A stretch of DNA of 64,000 nucleotides from Botryotinia globosa (taxonomy: Eukaryota; Ascomycota; Leotiomycetes; Helotiales; Sclerotiniaceae), in assembly GCA_014898425.1 (NCBI GenBank), contig RCSZ01000007.1:1240001-1304000 (forward strand). Direction: 5' to 3'. Position numbers and translations under genes: made by a program. The stretch's first letter is position 1. Each line of letters begins with the position of its first letter. Below, in pieces: positions 46,493-58,775 of this stretch. The notes under the pieces are model-generated. The model did no database searches and was not told the DNA's origin. It saw only the letters and a program-made list of their open reading frames with translations.

Positions 46493-49098
46493 ATGAATGA
46501 TTGGAATGTGCAGGTACCAGAAATACCTAATTTACATAATGATAATGTTATTTCGAAAAAGCCTCTGAAGCAAGCCGCATGCTTAAGTTGTCGACGCACG
46601 AAGACTCGTTGTGTTCGTGAACCTCCTAATATCAATTGCCAAAGATGTCGTCAGAACAATACGGAATGTCTGGTACCAGATTATCATGTCGGAAGGCGAA
46701 AAGGGATCAAGAAGTAAGCCTTAGCCACATGTTTCCAACTTGTTAAGCATCTTCTCACCTCGATTCAGCAAACGGAGTGGATTAGATAAAGCTGTTCATC
46801 AGCTTGAAAAGGCCATGAAAAGCTCCAAGAATGATAATGTACCCCAGGAAGAACAAAGACGTCTACAATTCCTACTCTCCGAAGCCGAGAATCTGGTTTC
46901 TGGGAGTACTGACAAATTTTCCACGCAGCTTATGGAGCAGCCAATCCCTCGAAATGACATGAACAGTGGGTTGCCAGAAGCTACTGATCTATCATTATCC
47001 CGGGCACATGAGTCAATTGGTCAAATCGAGATGGGAAGTGTCGCTTTGGATGATGCTGAGAATCCACTGCAGCTCCTGGCGCGGGCATCAGATCTTGCAG
47101 ATACTGCAACCAAACAATTGCATATGCCTCTCCCATTGGTAGAAACTGAAGAGCTTCGTCGATTCTTTGGACCCTTTCATCCACGACTTGACGTTGGAAG
47201 TGATATTGACCCTATAGATATTGGTTTGGTGACTCAGGAGGAAGTAACTCTGCTTATAAAATAGTGAGTCGCGCCTATATGGTACTGGGGTTTCAATAGT
47301 CCGAACAGCAGTTGATTGGTGAGACAAACGCAGTTCTTGAGATTGGTTAGAACACACTTCAGTTCAAAATATTCAATTGATTTGAAGTATGCAATCCAAC
47401 TAGCATTCTAGACATCGAAAGCTCTCAAATTATATCAAGTTTGCTCATCCGAACTATTGAAACACCTTGAATTTTCCCCAATGGAGATATCAACAACACT
47501 GATCAGCTTAATAGTTTCTATGCAAATCTATCACATACGAGATGGGGCCTTGATCCTTCTGTTCATACGACAGACTTTGTGCGCTCAAGATCTGCGTTCC
47601 TCATGACTTCCATGTTAGCTGCATCTGCACTTTTCATTCCTTCAGGAGCGGCGCTATCGAGGCGTCTTTCCAAGCACAGTAAACATCTTGCTCACTATGT
47701 GATATCAAAGAGGTATAGATCACCAGAAATTGTTCTCGCATTTATGATCAACATACCATGGATGTTACCAGAAGAGCATTGGGCTGATGATGAGACTTGT
47801 TCTTACATGGCAATGGCGCACTCTATTGCCCTTGATGTATCTCTAAACAAGATCATTGTAAAGAATACAAGCAATATTCAAACCACCATTCCAAAGTCAG
47901 ACTGCATTACTGCAAGGAAGGCTCTCGACATGGACGGTTTTATTGAAGTTGACCCTATGACGCGATGGGGTCAAAAACTGATTCGCCGGCGTGAAAGAAT
48001 ATGGCTTGCTCTATTCAATCTTGATAGAGGGTAAGTTTCTCGCTTCGAAGTATTATTCAAACAAGCTAAGATGATTCCATAGCGTGTGCTTGGCACGAGG
48101 AAGAGCTTTTACTGTCCAAATATCTCCTTTCGTTGCAACTTGTGACGCTTGGCATAATTCTAATCTCGCTGATACCTGGGATGGATCGATTGTAGCTTCA
48201 TCTGTTTTAAGGCGAGATATTGTATGTTACTCTTGAGATGTTTGTACAAAGACTAACGATGTGTTAGGCTAAAATCATCACTTGTATAAAAGATACCTGC
48301 GACAAGACTGCATCCAGAGTATTGGAAGGCCATGACATTGCACAGACTCTTCGACAAACAATCGATGACTTTTTCGATCACTGGTATTCAACCTGGACCC
48401 CGGAGATAGGGAGAAACAAAGATCTTCGCCTACCTCCTTATGTAGAAATCCTTGTTTCTCACACCCGTCTTGCTATATACAGCAACGTCCTTAATTACCC
48501 CACTCGATTCCCGGCAGTTTCTTCTTTCTTTCGCTCTGCTGGTCTATCATCTGCATTAAATGTTATGAGAGCTGCTGTTCAGGGAGAGCCACTTCTCAAG
48601 TCCATGCCCAACAATACGGCAATTATGGTATCATTCTCAGCATGTTTTGCACTTCACTTGTCCGCGATGACTGCGAACAAGAACTCCGGTCTAAGAGAAA
48701 GCATCAAAGTTTTGATAGAAGAAACTGCACATGTTTTGGAGAGGATAGGGAATATCACCCCCCATAGAAAAGGGAGTTCTGCTCTATACGGCAGACACCT
48801 GAAAGAAATCATTCGGAATTCCGCAGCATGGCGAAGATCTGCTCCATCTGGTCTCTCTGTTCTAGACTGCGAAGAAGCAGGACGCAATACCGCCCAAGAG
48901 GCGCAGGAGCCAAGACTAGAACCCGGTTTCATCGAGCCGCTTCAATTTTCTACCATGTCAGATCATCAAATTGTCGAATTATTCGACAATGAAGAAGTGA
49001 CTCTAGGGATAAGTCCAACAAACTTACAGCTAGGTGACACGACCGGAATGGAATGGCTGGATTGGTTCGACATTTATGGAACAGTTCAGAATCAATAG
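46493..49098 (+). CDS. Zn2Cys6 fungal transcription factor
   Basis: Five exons: 46493-46713, 46769-47263, 47515-48030, 48083-48221 and 48268-49098, giving 733 residues. The zinc cluster is complete, ACLSCRRTKTRC...CQRCRQNNTEC, with C30-x2-C33-x6-C40-x8-C49-x2-C52-x6-C59, followed by a basic linker and a short coiled-coil-like segment (LDKAVHQLEKAMK) for dimerisation. The middle region has the family's conserved stretch SHTRWGLDP...HTTDFVRSRSAF, ending near DRGVCLARGRAFTV. I place the second intron at 47264-47514 (251 bp) because the acceptor before TTTCTATGC restores frame and this motif. Other introns are 46-55 bp. The acidic C-terminus (VELFDNEEV...) may activate. It is a nuclear regulator of unknown targets; element B ends 163 bp upstream. 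Confidence 0.87.
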
Positions 49099-50119
49099 TA
49101 TCTTCATAATAGACTATTTGTTCTTTCTGAAATGCTTTGTACTTGCTGTCTAATATACACGAGATGGAGGGAGTAACGTGTCACTCTCTCTACCATCACA
49201 TGAACTGGGAAAATGTTTTTTGATTAAAACTCCCCCAACAATTTACGATCCAGCAATCCTAGTCTCCCAAATGGGTTGAAAATTTTCCCTCTCAGGAACA
49301 CTAATGAATCAGACTGTTCGAAATCACAGGACCTTGAAGGAAGAAGAAAGTCCATCACATCACCTCACCTCCCATGTCCCAATCATTATTGATTCAAAAG
49401 AACATGATGAATATCCACTCGCGGCATTCAATTCGTGAAGCTGCCAATCGCTTACGCGAGTTATCCAGGGGCGGGGATTTAATCGCCTCTAGAAAGTGGG
49501 TAGTTACTTTCTAGTAATCCGGTTCATCCCCCAATAAACCCGGAGCAGATAATCACGAGTAGTTTTGTACCACGGAGTCGCAGGAGAGAAAATTCGGGGA
49601 TCCTATTTCAGTCGGAGAATATACTGGTGGATTGTGAGGGTAGATTAAGCATTGTATTTTCTATCTATGTTTCCGATGATGATGCAATACGGATGCGGAA
49701 ATGGTAGGGAAGTTCTTGAGGTTGCTGGAGGGAGTTTAGATGCAGATTGCTTGGTCATCAAGATCGTTGGGATTGGAATTTCAGGATGGATGGATGGATG
49801 GGTGGAAATCTTTTATACGGATTTGGAGATACTTAATTATCCACTGGATACTTATCTACTCATATATATATATATATTTCCAATCCAATAAATCCATGAA
49901 TCTCCCACCATACAATACATACAACCGAATCAAAACCCATCATCATCATATACATATACAAAATATCGTATACAAAAATCATATATGAGTACTCACTCTC
50001 TCATTGCTATATTCCACCCCAAAATTCAAATAAAAGTATCGAATACATACGCCGCATCTATCTCGCTAATCCCGCCATCCCGCTGTCTGCCTCTCAAACT
50101 CTATAATCGAAATAATAAT

Positions 50120-50870
50120 AATAATATATATAGAAAAAAAGAATAGAATAAAAAAGAATAGAAAAGAATAAGAAAGAATAGAAAAGAATAGAAAAGAATA
50201 GGAAAGAATAGAAAAGAATAGAAAAGAATAGAAAAGAATAAAAAAAATAAAAAAAAAATAAAAAAGAATAAAAAAGAATAAAAAAGAATAAAAAAGAATA
50301 AAAAAGAATAAAAAAAAATAAAAAAGAATATAAAAAAAATAAAAAAAGAATAGAAAAAAATAGAAACAAATAGGAAAAAATAGAAAAGAATAAAAAAGAA
50401 TAGAAAAGAATAAAAAAAAATAAAAAATAAATAAAAAAGAATAAAAAAAATAAAAAAAATAAGAAAAAATAGAAAAGAATAAAAAAGAATAGGAAAGAAT
50501 AGAAAAGAATAAAAAAAATAAAAAAAAATAAAAAAGAATAAAAAAAATAAAAAAAAATAGAAAAGAATAGAAAAGAATAGAAAAAAATAGAAAAAAATAG
50601 AAAAAAATAGAAAAAAATAGAAAAAAATAAAAAAGAATAAAAAGAATAAAAAAAATAAAAAAAATAAAAAAAAATAAAAAAAATAAAAAAAATAAAAAAA
50701 AATAGAAAAAAATAGAAAAAATAGAAAAAAATAGGAAAGAATAAAAAAATAAAAAGAATAGAAAAGAATAGAAAAGAATAGAAAAAAATAAAAAAGAATA
50801 ACAAAGAATAGAAAAAAATAAAAAGAATAGGAAAAAATAAAATAATAAAATAAAAGAAAAGAATAAGAGA
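50120..50870. repeat. AAAAGAATAG/AAAAAAATAG purine-rich satellite
   Basis: About 75 units of a 10 bp family (AAAAGAATAG, AAAAAAATAG, AAAAGAATAA and 8-11 bp variants). The plus strand is almost only A and G apart from one T per unit. In all minus-strand frames it reads as Phe/Leu/Tyr/Ser-rich peptide without stops, producing false frames of 272 and 304 codons. Confidence 0.95.
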
Positions 50871-50978
50871 AGAGAAAGAAGCAAATCTATAATTTATAAA
50901 AGAAAAGTATAAGAAATCGAAAGATTCAAGAAGGGAAGTTAATCTAATTTTAACCCTTAGTTTATATATATATAAATA

Positions 50979-51005
50979 TCCCATCCCATCCCATCCCATC
51001 CCATC
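50979..51005. repeat. CCATC pentamer run
   Basis: Five tandem CCATC units adjoining an ATATAT stretch. Confidence 0.8.
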
Positions 51006-51629
51006 CACACATTTTCCAAATTCTCACACCACAATCTCAGAAACCCAAAAGATTCCTCTCTATAAAAAGTCCATAATATCTTATAATCCAACCACACCAC
51101 CCCCAGATAAATATCTCGACCCAGAAACCACAGAAAAAGAAACCACAAATAACCAACCCTAAGTAAGAATCATAAATTTTGCAAAAAAGAGAACCACAAA
51201 CCCAGATTCCCCTCAGCTCAACTCACCTCACCTCTATCCACACACACACATATGTCATTTTCACAAAAGCCGATTGATTAATAAATTATCATTACAACTC
51301 ACTTGATTTCCATTTCCATTGACGAACTAGTATCTAAATAGCCTACTTTCCTTTCCTCTCATGCGGAATAGCAGAATGTATTTACTCTGTGACTGATAAC
51401 CCTTCAAACTATCCTTTTGATCTAAGATGATGTTCATCTCTCGATCTCCAATACGAGATGAAGAAATGGTAAACGCCAGACTCACTTAGTACGCTCCCTG
51501 TCCATATGATAAATATGATATGACCGCCCCCTGATGCGATGCGATGCCGATAAATTTTTTGGAATGAAGATAATGATGATGTTGATACAGGCGGTTCCCA
51601 ATTTTATGTCCCTTCATTGGCAATAAATA

Positions 51630-54600
51630 TTATCCCTCCATCGAGATTTCCTCACCACTACTTGCACCATTGATATGCTGACTACAGCCATTATTCCCTT
51701 TCGACCTTCCATCGGTATCCACTTCCATCTCCATCTTCATAGCCTCTTCATTCTCCCTCATTAAATCTTCTTCCTGCATCCTTAACTCTCTTTCCTCTTC
51801 CGTTTCCTCTTTCGCCTCACCCTCACCCTCACCCTCACCCTCGCCCTCGCCCTCGCCCTCGCCCTCGCCCTCACCATTAGTCGCCTCCAGATTTTCCGAT
51901 CCTGTCATAGGCATCCCTTCCGCAGGCGGCGGCGGAGGCGGCGGGGGAGGTGTAGATGAATCTGTTGGTGTTGTACTCCCAGTGTCATCCTCCTTGACCC
52001 TCTTGCTTTCCGATGGACTTTCCTCATCATCTTCCCTTTTCCTCTTCAACAACTCCATCTCGAGTTGTCCACTAGGTGATGCGGTTGGACTTGGTATGTT
52101 GACTTCCACATCCTCATTATCAATCACATCTGGACTAACAATCGCGTTTGCACTCTCTCGCTTTGTCCCCTTTTCGTTTGTGCCATTTCCATTAATTTTA
52201 GCCTGCCCTTCGCGCCTTTTCCTTTCCGCTCGCTTTTCATCCATTTCCCTTTTCTTTTCCACGGCCTTTTTAAAATAGTCGAACACATATTGCTTGACTT
52301 TCTTTTGATTCCTGTCGGATATCTTTGTGGGGTCTTCAATGCGATTGTTCTTGAAATCAGAAGCCACGAGCTTTTTCCCACATTCCTTGGCGAATTTCTT
52401 AAGATCTTCCTTGGGAAGTTTGCCAGAATACTTTTGCATTACGTGCTTGATATGAGGAAACAACTATAATGAGATGTTAGAAAAGGATATTTGACAGACT
52501 TAATACGAAGAGAAACATTATACTTACAGTATTTTCGTACAATTTCATCTGCTTCTCGATAGGCAACGAGCGCCATTTTTCTACAGGCTTCTTCTTTTCC
52601 TTGGGTGTACCCTCGGCGGAATGGGAAGAAAGTGCCGGAGTTGTCGAGGGCTCTTTTGTAATACTGTCGATGATATCTTGAAGAGCTTTTTGTGTTTGCA
52701 CACTCTTTGGAGCTGCCTTGGGTGGTGGCGGTGGTGGTGATGCACCCGCTGGCATAAATGGCCTCTCCCATGTTGTTTGTCCCGTCTTGCTATAATAATA
52801 AGCATTTCCGTTTTGATCCATCGCAGTGAACCAGCCAGGTGGTAATACCATGGGGACAAAAGGGCGCCGAGACATTGGGCGATTTGGGACGAAGTTGGCG
52901 TTGCGTTGAGGAACACCACTTCGGGGGCCGGTCGGGGCAACAATAACAGGGGATGGTGATGGAGTGACTTTTCCTACTTGGTCTGGACGCCGTTCGAATA
53001 CTTGTGCAACAAGAGTTGGGGCTCTTCTTGGGATTCGATACGCATGCTCTAACTTGCTCCATGCTTCCAATAGCCTCTTTGACTCGAAAGCAATGTCCTC
53101 ATGCTCGGAAGTTGTGAAATCTTCCAACACCGCTTCTATCTTGGAATCAACAATTTTGTTTCGAGTAAGTCGTGGAAATTTGTAAAGAATATCGAGAACT
53201 TGGAGGATCACGTTGTTGTCTTCCTTCCAAGTAGTCAAGGTTGTACGAAGAATTTGATAACCGTGCATCTGTATAACTCTGTTTCGAACTTTATCATCAT
53301 CGCAACGTTGGATTCGACCAAGCAATTTGACAGCAATCCATTTTTCTTTGCATTGCATAAGAGTTGCCATAACCTTTCGTACTCCATTTTCATCGAGGCC
53401 CTTGGGTTGAACATTGTTAACATATTCTTCATCATTTTCGCCTGTCTTCTTTTTCCGGGGTTTCTTGGCAACAGCAGTATCCCAACCATCACCATCATCG
53501 ATACCGAGAGCTTCAATGGTAGCATGAGGGAGTTTGGTAGCACGCTCAGTTTGGGTCTTGCCTCCAATGAATCCGGTACAATTCGGTTCGCCGCAGTAGC
53601 AGGGTTGAGGATCGGCACCATATCGATCAACATTATAATTGAAGACCAGCTCTTCTCCGGCTTTGATTGCACGCTCGGCAAAAATGCCCATGCGCAGTTT
53701 TTCTCCGACCACCCACTTATCGACATAGCAATTTGGATTACAAGAGTGATTGCAAAATCGACCTAGATTTCCCTTTTTCGTTGCATCCACGAATTCATGC
53801 TTCGTAAGAGACATGAAATAGAAATGTTTGATTCCTTCCTGATCATATTGGACGGTACGTCGTCGAAATGTCGGTTCATTAATAACTTCTCCGATGTACT
53901 CGAAGATAAAATCATCAGGTTGTAGATCAGTATTTGCGCGTAATCCGTAACCCTTTTTATCTGTCTTGATCACTGAAACTTTGGCATACTGTTTGCGTTG
54001 AAAGCGTTGATTTTGACAAGCCACACCACAATTGCAATCTTTATGACCTCCACCACATTCCATTTTGGTCAGTCGATTAATGCAATCTGAATCCTCTCCG
54101 CAGGCATGATTTTTTCCATCGCCTGGTTAAACGTGTCAGCTGAAGTGGACATTTTGCGACCGATGGCACGTAAAGTAAAGAAAGTACTTGGAGTATATTT
54201 GTAGACTTACTGAATTCCTCGGGACAATCACAATCCAAAGCATCGTGATCTGAAGCTCCCATATGCTTAGCTCCATAAATACAATCCTTGATTACCTGAA
54301 AAACTGAAGATGCCTCTTCTGTAGAATCTGGAAGATCGTTGAACAGAGGAGGTGGTCGAGGAATTACTTTTTGTAACGACTTTCTCGATAGCTTTGGTGC
54401 TTTGCCAGGTTCGACGGTGACGGTAATATCACCGCCAATAACCTCTTCATCCTCTTCGTCTCCGGATTTTGGTGTTTGGCTGGTGCTTTGCTTTCTGGGC
54501 GGTGTTTGAGAGCGAGAATTTACAAGACCCGGTGTACTGGAGTGAGACCTCTTGATTTCTGTAGGAGTAGAAATGTATCCATTTAAGCCATTGGCAAAAT

Positions 54601-54688
54601 CTTGAACCTCAATCCCCTCCTCAATCTTCATTTCACCAATCGCAGCATCTACAGCTTCTGGCTGGAGCTCCCGTATGTCATCCGCCAT
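51630..54688 (-). CDS. set2: histone H3 lysine-36 methyltransferase Set2
   Basis: Three exons: 54211-54688, 52528-54122 and 51630-52463, giving 968 residues. The introns are 88 and 64 bp. It methylates H3K36 co-transcriptionally. Domain order: AWS cysteines around CDCPEEF...CNCGVACQN (about 150-200); SET domain (about 205-325) with EYIGEV and the cofactor/active-site motif NHSCNPNC (284-291); post-[11 protein letters not shown] (334-341); a helical TFIIS-N-like region (about 409-524); a WW domain from LPPGW to TTWERP (586-613); and an SRI region (about 665-770) that binds the phosphorylated polymerase II tail. The second intron splits the SRI region. The C-terminal tail has PPPPPPPPP and a Glu-Gly repeat coded by a hexamer microsatellite. 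All key residues are intact. Confidence 0.96.
51820..51876. repeat. hexamer microsatellite inside set2 coding sequence
   Basis: About nine CCCTCA/CCCTCG hexamers code for a Glu-Gly dipeptide repeat in the C-terminal tail of Set2. The unit length keeps the frame, so copy changes would lengthen or shorten the tail without frameshift. Confidence 0.9.
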
Positions 54689-56898
54689 CGTGAGCAGGAG
54701 ACGTCGTAAAGTTGTGGTGCGATTACTTTGTTTTTGTGTGTTGGTGCGAAGGGGAAGCCGAACTATTTGTTAATGTGTTCGAAGCGGCCTTTTGTTCCCT
54801 TACTAGTGGTGGCAGACGTGAAGTATCCAACGACGGTAGAACACAACGCCGTATTATTGATATTGGCAGTCTCAAAACTTCCTTGACTTTCCAAGCGATT
54901 AATTCTTGTTTGTTGCGCGCACACTTGAAAGTCAAGAAAGTGGTTGCGCCTGGATGGATGGCAAAGCGCGAACAGCGTGCATGCAAGGTCGCGAAATATT
55001 AGCTGGCGAGGTCGATATTGCTTCGCAGACTTAAATGAGGTCGAATTTCTGCTGACAAGAGCATAAATGTCTTGTTTGCCACGGTGAATGAATGTGGAAC
55101 GTGGAAAAGTTGGACGGCAGGATGGATTGAGATTGGAGCGAAGTAATGGAAATGCGACGGCTGAACCTCCAATTTCACCTCTGCAACATATTGCAAAGAC
55201 CAAACTCTTAATTTCCTTTATCCCAATGCTCACATATCACTACTCATGAATCGAAATGGCTTTCAGCCCCCAAAGTAGTTGATAATTGCTAATAATTGCT
55301 CTATGAAGGAGGACGACGATACAAATTGAGACGAGCTATTGCGCGCTCGGCTAACCTTTAATTCCGCTACTTCTGAAAGAACGCTGAAAATCAAACTATT
55401 CTCTCCTTAACCCACGCAGACACTTGATAACTACTCCAATCTGCTACATCATTTCAAACAATTGATACCGCGTATTCTATGCCCCAAACTATCCAAACAT
55501 GGTCATACCCTCATACCTTAGCACATGTATGGTATGATGATATCAAAAAATAGCTTATCTGCTAGATTCAATGCCAACTCAGATGATGCCAAATCGTCAG
55601 CGTCTCCACGAAACTTTACCAATGCCTCCTAGGCACTTATCACAATGTGTGTATATCGTGTTTGATATCAGGCCTTCAGAGACCATGATGGTCCGCCTTC
55701 CCGTATGCCATTGCAAAGTCCTTAGCCCTTCCCAATTCCCATTATTTGTAGTATGATGCCGAACGTAGAGCTATAGTGTATCGAGATTGTGGATTGGCAA
55801 ATGTGCCGCCAGATATTCATGTTTCGATGGCATCCATGCACTCATGTATTGCTGCAGCAGTATAAGGTCAAATTGTATAAATGCAGAGTTGATCATGCAA
55901 CAGCGTATCCCAGATTCTTATGTTCTACCCCACAATGATCTCCGACATAGGGCTTGTAGTCATATATCGGACGGAAGGTATATTATCGCGATTGTATAGC
56001 ATCATCATATCTGTGATTGTTTGTCAGTCGTGGTCAAGACGAGAGAGAAAGACACAAATAACTGGTCATCTTTTCATACCTAGGTATCCAGGGACCTCGT
56101 GAATTATTGACAGCGCATGCCTGCATGCGCCAAAAAACAAACAAAAAAAGATGAACCCTACAGAGAATTTGAGTTATATGAGAGTATCAGTTCCCTTGGA
56201 GAGATCAATATCATTGTTTCTATGCCAATGAAATGTAGGAGTGAAATCTTTTGACGCTTTCGTTTTAAGTTGAGATGATTCGTTCAACGTCAAAAGAAAA
56301 GAAGAAGGAAGACAGAGGTACAATCAATGAGTCGCATATTTGGCCTCGGGAAGAAAAGCCATTCAAAAAATCGGACCCTCCAAAACCAATCAATTCAGCA
56401 TTCTTGAATACTTTTGAAGATAGGTACCTCCCGAGGACATCAATGAATGATGCTCGAGAGGAAAGACTATTTGGAAGGTTGAGAATAATAAGGCTAGGTA
56501 TGGATAACAATGACGAGGTCGCAGAACTCACAGCCTTATCAAGTCGTTGTAGTAATAAATGGTTGGGTTGTGCTGGATTTCATCATTGGAGGTTGATGGA
56601 TTTCTTTTGAACCAATCTCAGGATGGAACCGACTGACATCCAGGAAGCTGCAAGGACAGTTTGAAGTATAGTTGGTATCCAATGGTAAATCAAGAACCCC
56701 TTCCTTCCCTCCTAGTTCGATATCTATGTATATCTATGTCGGTACCTAGGTACGTTTCGTTCGTTTTCAGACCTATGTAACGATAAGATGAGAGAGATAT
56801 AATAAATACATTAGGTTGTAGTTTGTATCTTACATTTCTTGTTTTTACCTAGGTAGTACCAGTAGAACCTGATGTAGCTAGCTACCTGGTAACAAACT

Positions 56899-56990
56899 AT
56901 CTAGCTATCTAGCTATCTAGCTAACTATCTAACTAACTAACTAACTATCTAACTAACTAACTATCTATCTATCTATCTAGTATCTACCAC
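56899..56990. repeat. CTATCTAG / CTAACTAT repeat tract
   Basis: Interleaved CTAT, CTAG and CTAA tetramers in tandem, ending in a CTAT run. Confidence 0.85.
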
Positions 56991-57488
56991 CTACCTAGCT
57001 ACCTACCTAGGTCTGTCTACCTACCTAGGTATAGAAAACAAACCGTCCAAATCCATGAATAGATAGGTAGGTAAGAGTTGGAATTCAGAGAAATTACCTA
57101 GCCACTTTAGAGTTATTAGCCACTTTAGCTTTGCCACTTGATCCACGTGAGATTTCTCATCCATATGGATCCATCCATAGGTAGGTACCTATGGATGGAT
57201 ACCTACCTAGGTATCTCAGAATTGAGAATTGAGAATTGAGAATTCTTTTCTTATTTCTCACCTCTCTTCAGCTACTATGGATGTATGTATGTATTACAAT
57301 GTATGGTAGAGTATCTACCTACCTCTTAGAGATCTTCCTACCCAAGCTGGAGTACCTAGGTACGAGGTCTCCTGGGTAAGGTTACCCGTCTCGGATACAA
57401 TTCTCCAGCCACCTTTACTCCTTTCTGAACTCTCCAGCTATTCAGTCCTCTCCTCTCCTTCACTTCAATCATGCATTCCTTCTACTTC

Positions 57489-57597
57489 CTCCCGTTCTCC
57501 CGTTCTCCCGTTCTCTTGTTCTCCTGTTCTCCTGTTCTCCTGTTCTCCTGTTCTCCTGTTCTCCTGTTCTCCTGTTCTCCTGTTCTCCTGTTCTTTT
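57489..57597. repeat. TCTCCTGTTC 10-mer array
   Basis: About eleven tandem units. The first copies read TCTCCCGTTC and the later ones TCTCCTGTTC, showing homogenisation of one variant. Confidence 0.9.
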
Positions 57598-57811
57598 CAT
57601 CCTAACATCTTGCATGGCACAGCGCATTAGCTGGTATCAATACATCCAGTTAAAAGTGCTCATTCATTTTCCTCTAATGGGACTTGCATATGCACAACAT
57701 AATCTCCTCCCATGTTGTTTATTCTCTTCCTAAAACAACCTAGGAAAGATACCTCAATCCGTCAAGAAATGAAAGAGAAGAAAGGAAAGGAAAGGACGTC
57801 GTCTTTTGTCT

Positions 57812-57914
57812 ACCTCTCCCTCTCCCTCTCCCTCTCCCTCTCCCTCTCCCTCTCCCTCTCCCTCTCCCTCTCCCTCTCCCTCTCCCTCTCCCTCTCCCTC
57901 TCCCTCTCCCTCTC
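57812..57914. repeat. (CTCTCC)n microsatellite
   Basis: About seventeen perfect hexamers. It codes for Ser-Leu on one strand and Arg-Gly on the other, giving false frames in both directions. Confidence 0.95.
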
Positions 57915-58146
57915 TCCTGTCTGGTCTGGGCTAACTCCTCCCTCTCTATATCCTCTTTACTCTTTACTCTGTGCTCCGTACTCCGTACTCTCAACTCTCT
58001 ATTCTCGTCTACATTCATTCATTGTACATCCATCTACTGGGAATGCTCCAGATGAAATCGAAATTTAATCAATCTTTATTTAACCTTGTTACGGCTAACA
58101 ACCGTTTGTACAATATCTACCAAGGTACATACACACACACCTGTAC

Positions 58147-58212
58147 AGACAGATACAGATGCAGATGCAGATGCAGATACAGATACATATACAGCTACAG
58201 CTACAGCTACAT
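58147..58212. repeat. CAGATA/CAGATG hexamer repeat
   Basis: Hexamers CAGATA, CAGATG and then CAGCTA in succession, about eleven units. It lies about 560 bp upstream of the AT-hook gene. Confidence 0.85.
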
Positions 58213-58775
58213 CTCGTTGTGTGAATAGTGGCGGTCTCATTGATGGTTGTCATTGCTGCAAACCAAAAACAACCCCCAACCCCCAAAACTCCAAACTCCA
58301 AACAATTTTTACCCTTTCTTGCCTTTTCTTATTCTGCACGCGCTTCCTTCAACGACCTGCTCCTCCTCTTCAAGGTTCCTTCCACAATACGCGGGTCGCG
58401 GGGTCTCTTATCGCTTTCGTCGCTTTTCTACCTTTCATTTTTCAATGATACATTGATTTTGCTACGCAATCTATAACCCTTGGAACCGTTCGATTCCTCT
58501 CAATTGCTCACCCTCATTCACTCTTTTCAGACTGGTGAATAAGGAGGATTCGTTCCCACCACAAGAGTACCCAATGTTCAATACTTATTAAATGGCTTCT
58601 TGATCTATTTTATTTGTCTATTTTCTTTTGCACCTTCACTCGCTCAACACACCATCTTTTTCTATTTTAATTCTTCTCGAGGCATCAATTGAACGTAATC
58701 CTACCTACACATCGATCATAAACATATAGCTTTTCAACCATTGTCTATACCTCACTTCTACCCTTCGCAACAATC

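Larger units (their letters stand above)
49099..51629. other. convergent spacer with a large A/G-rich satellite
   Basis: It lies between the regulator stop and the set2 stop. It holds an (AT)n run near 49862-49877, the 0.75 kb AAAAGAATAG-type satellite (50120-50870) and a CCATC pentamer run (50979-51005). The giant phenylalanine-rich minus-strand frames here are products of the repeat. Confidence 0.75.
54689..58775. other. 4 kb repeat-rich divergent intergenic region
   Basis: It separates set2 (-) and the AT-hook gene (+). No gene is supported. It holds CTATCTAG/CTAACTAT tetramer runs (56899-56990), several TACCTAGGTA palindromes (56.7-57.4 kb), a TCTCCTGTTC 10-mer array (57489-57597), a CTCTCC array (57812-57914) and a CAGATA/CAGATG array (58147-58212). 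Confidence 0.6.

Noticed and set aside
47264..47506. Acceptor at CAG 47504-47506 for the Zn2Cys6 gene
   Set aside because: Joining there to the exon ending at 47263 puts the following conserved segment out of frame; the acceptor at 47513-47514 restores it.
50066..51008. Two long minus-strand frames (272 and 304 codons) of Phe/Leu/Tyr/Ser
   Set aside because: They are translations of the AAAAGAATAG satellite in two frames, with no stop possible from the repeat unit; not proteins.
54763..55233. 156-codon minus-strand frame upstream of set2
   Set aside because: Overlaps other frames, shows no motif and lies in the set2 promoter region.
57712..58068. Overlapping frames reading Ser-Leu and Arg-Gly repeats
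   Set aside because: Both come from the CTCTCC microsatellite, one on each strand.
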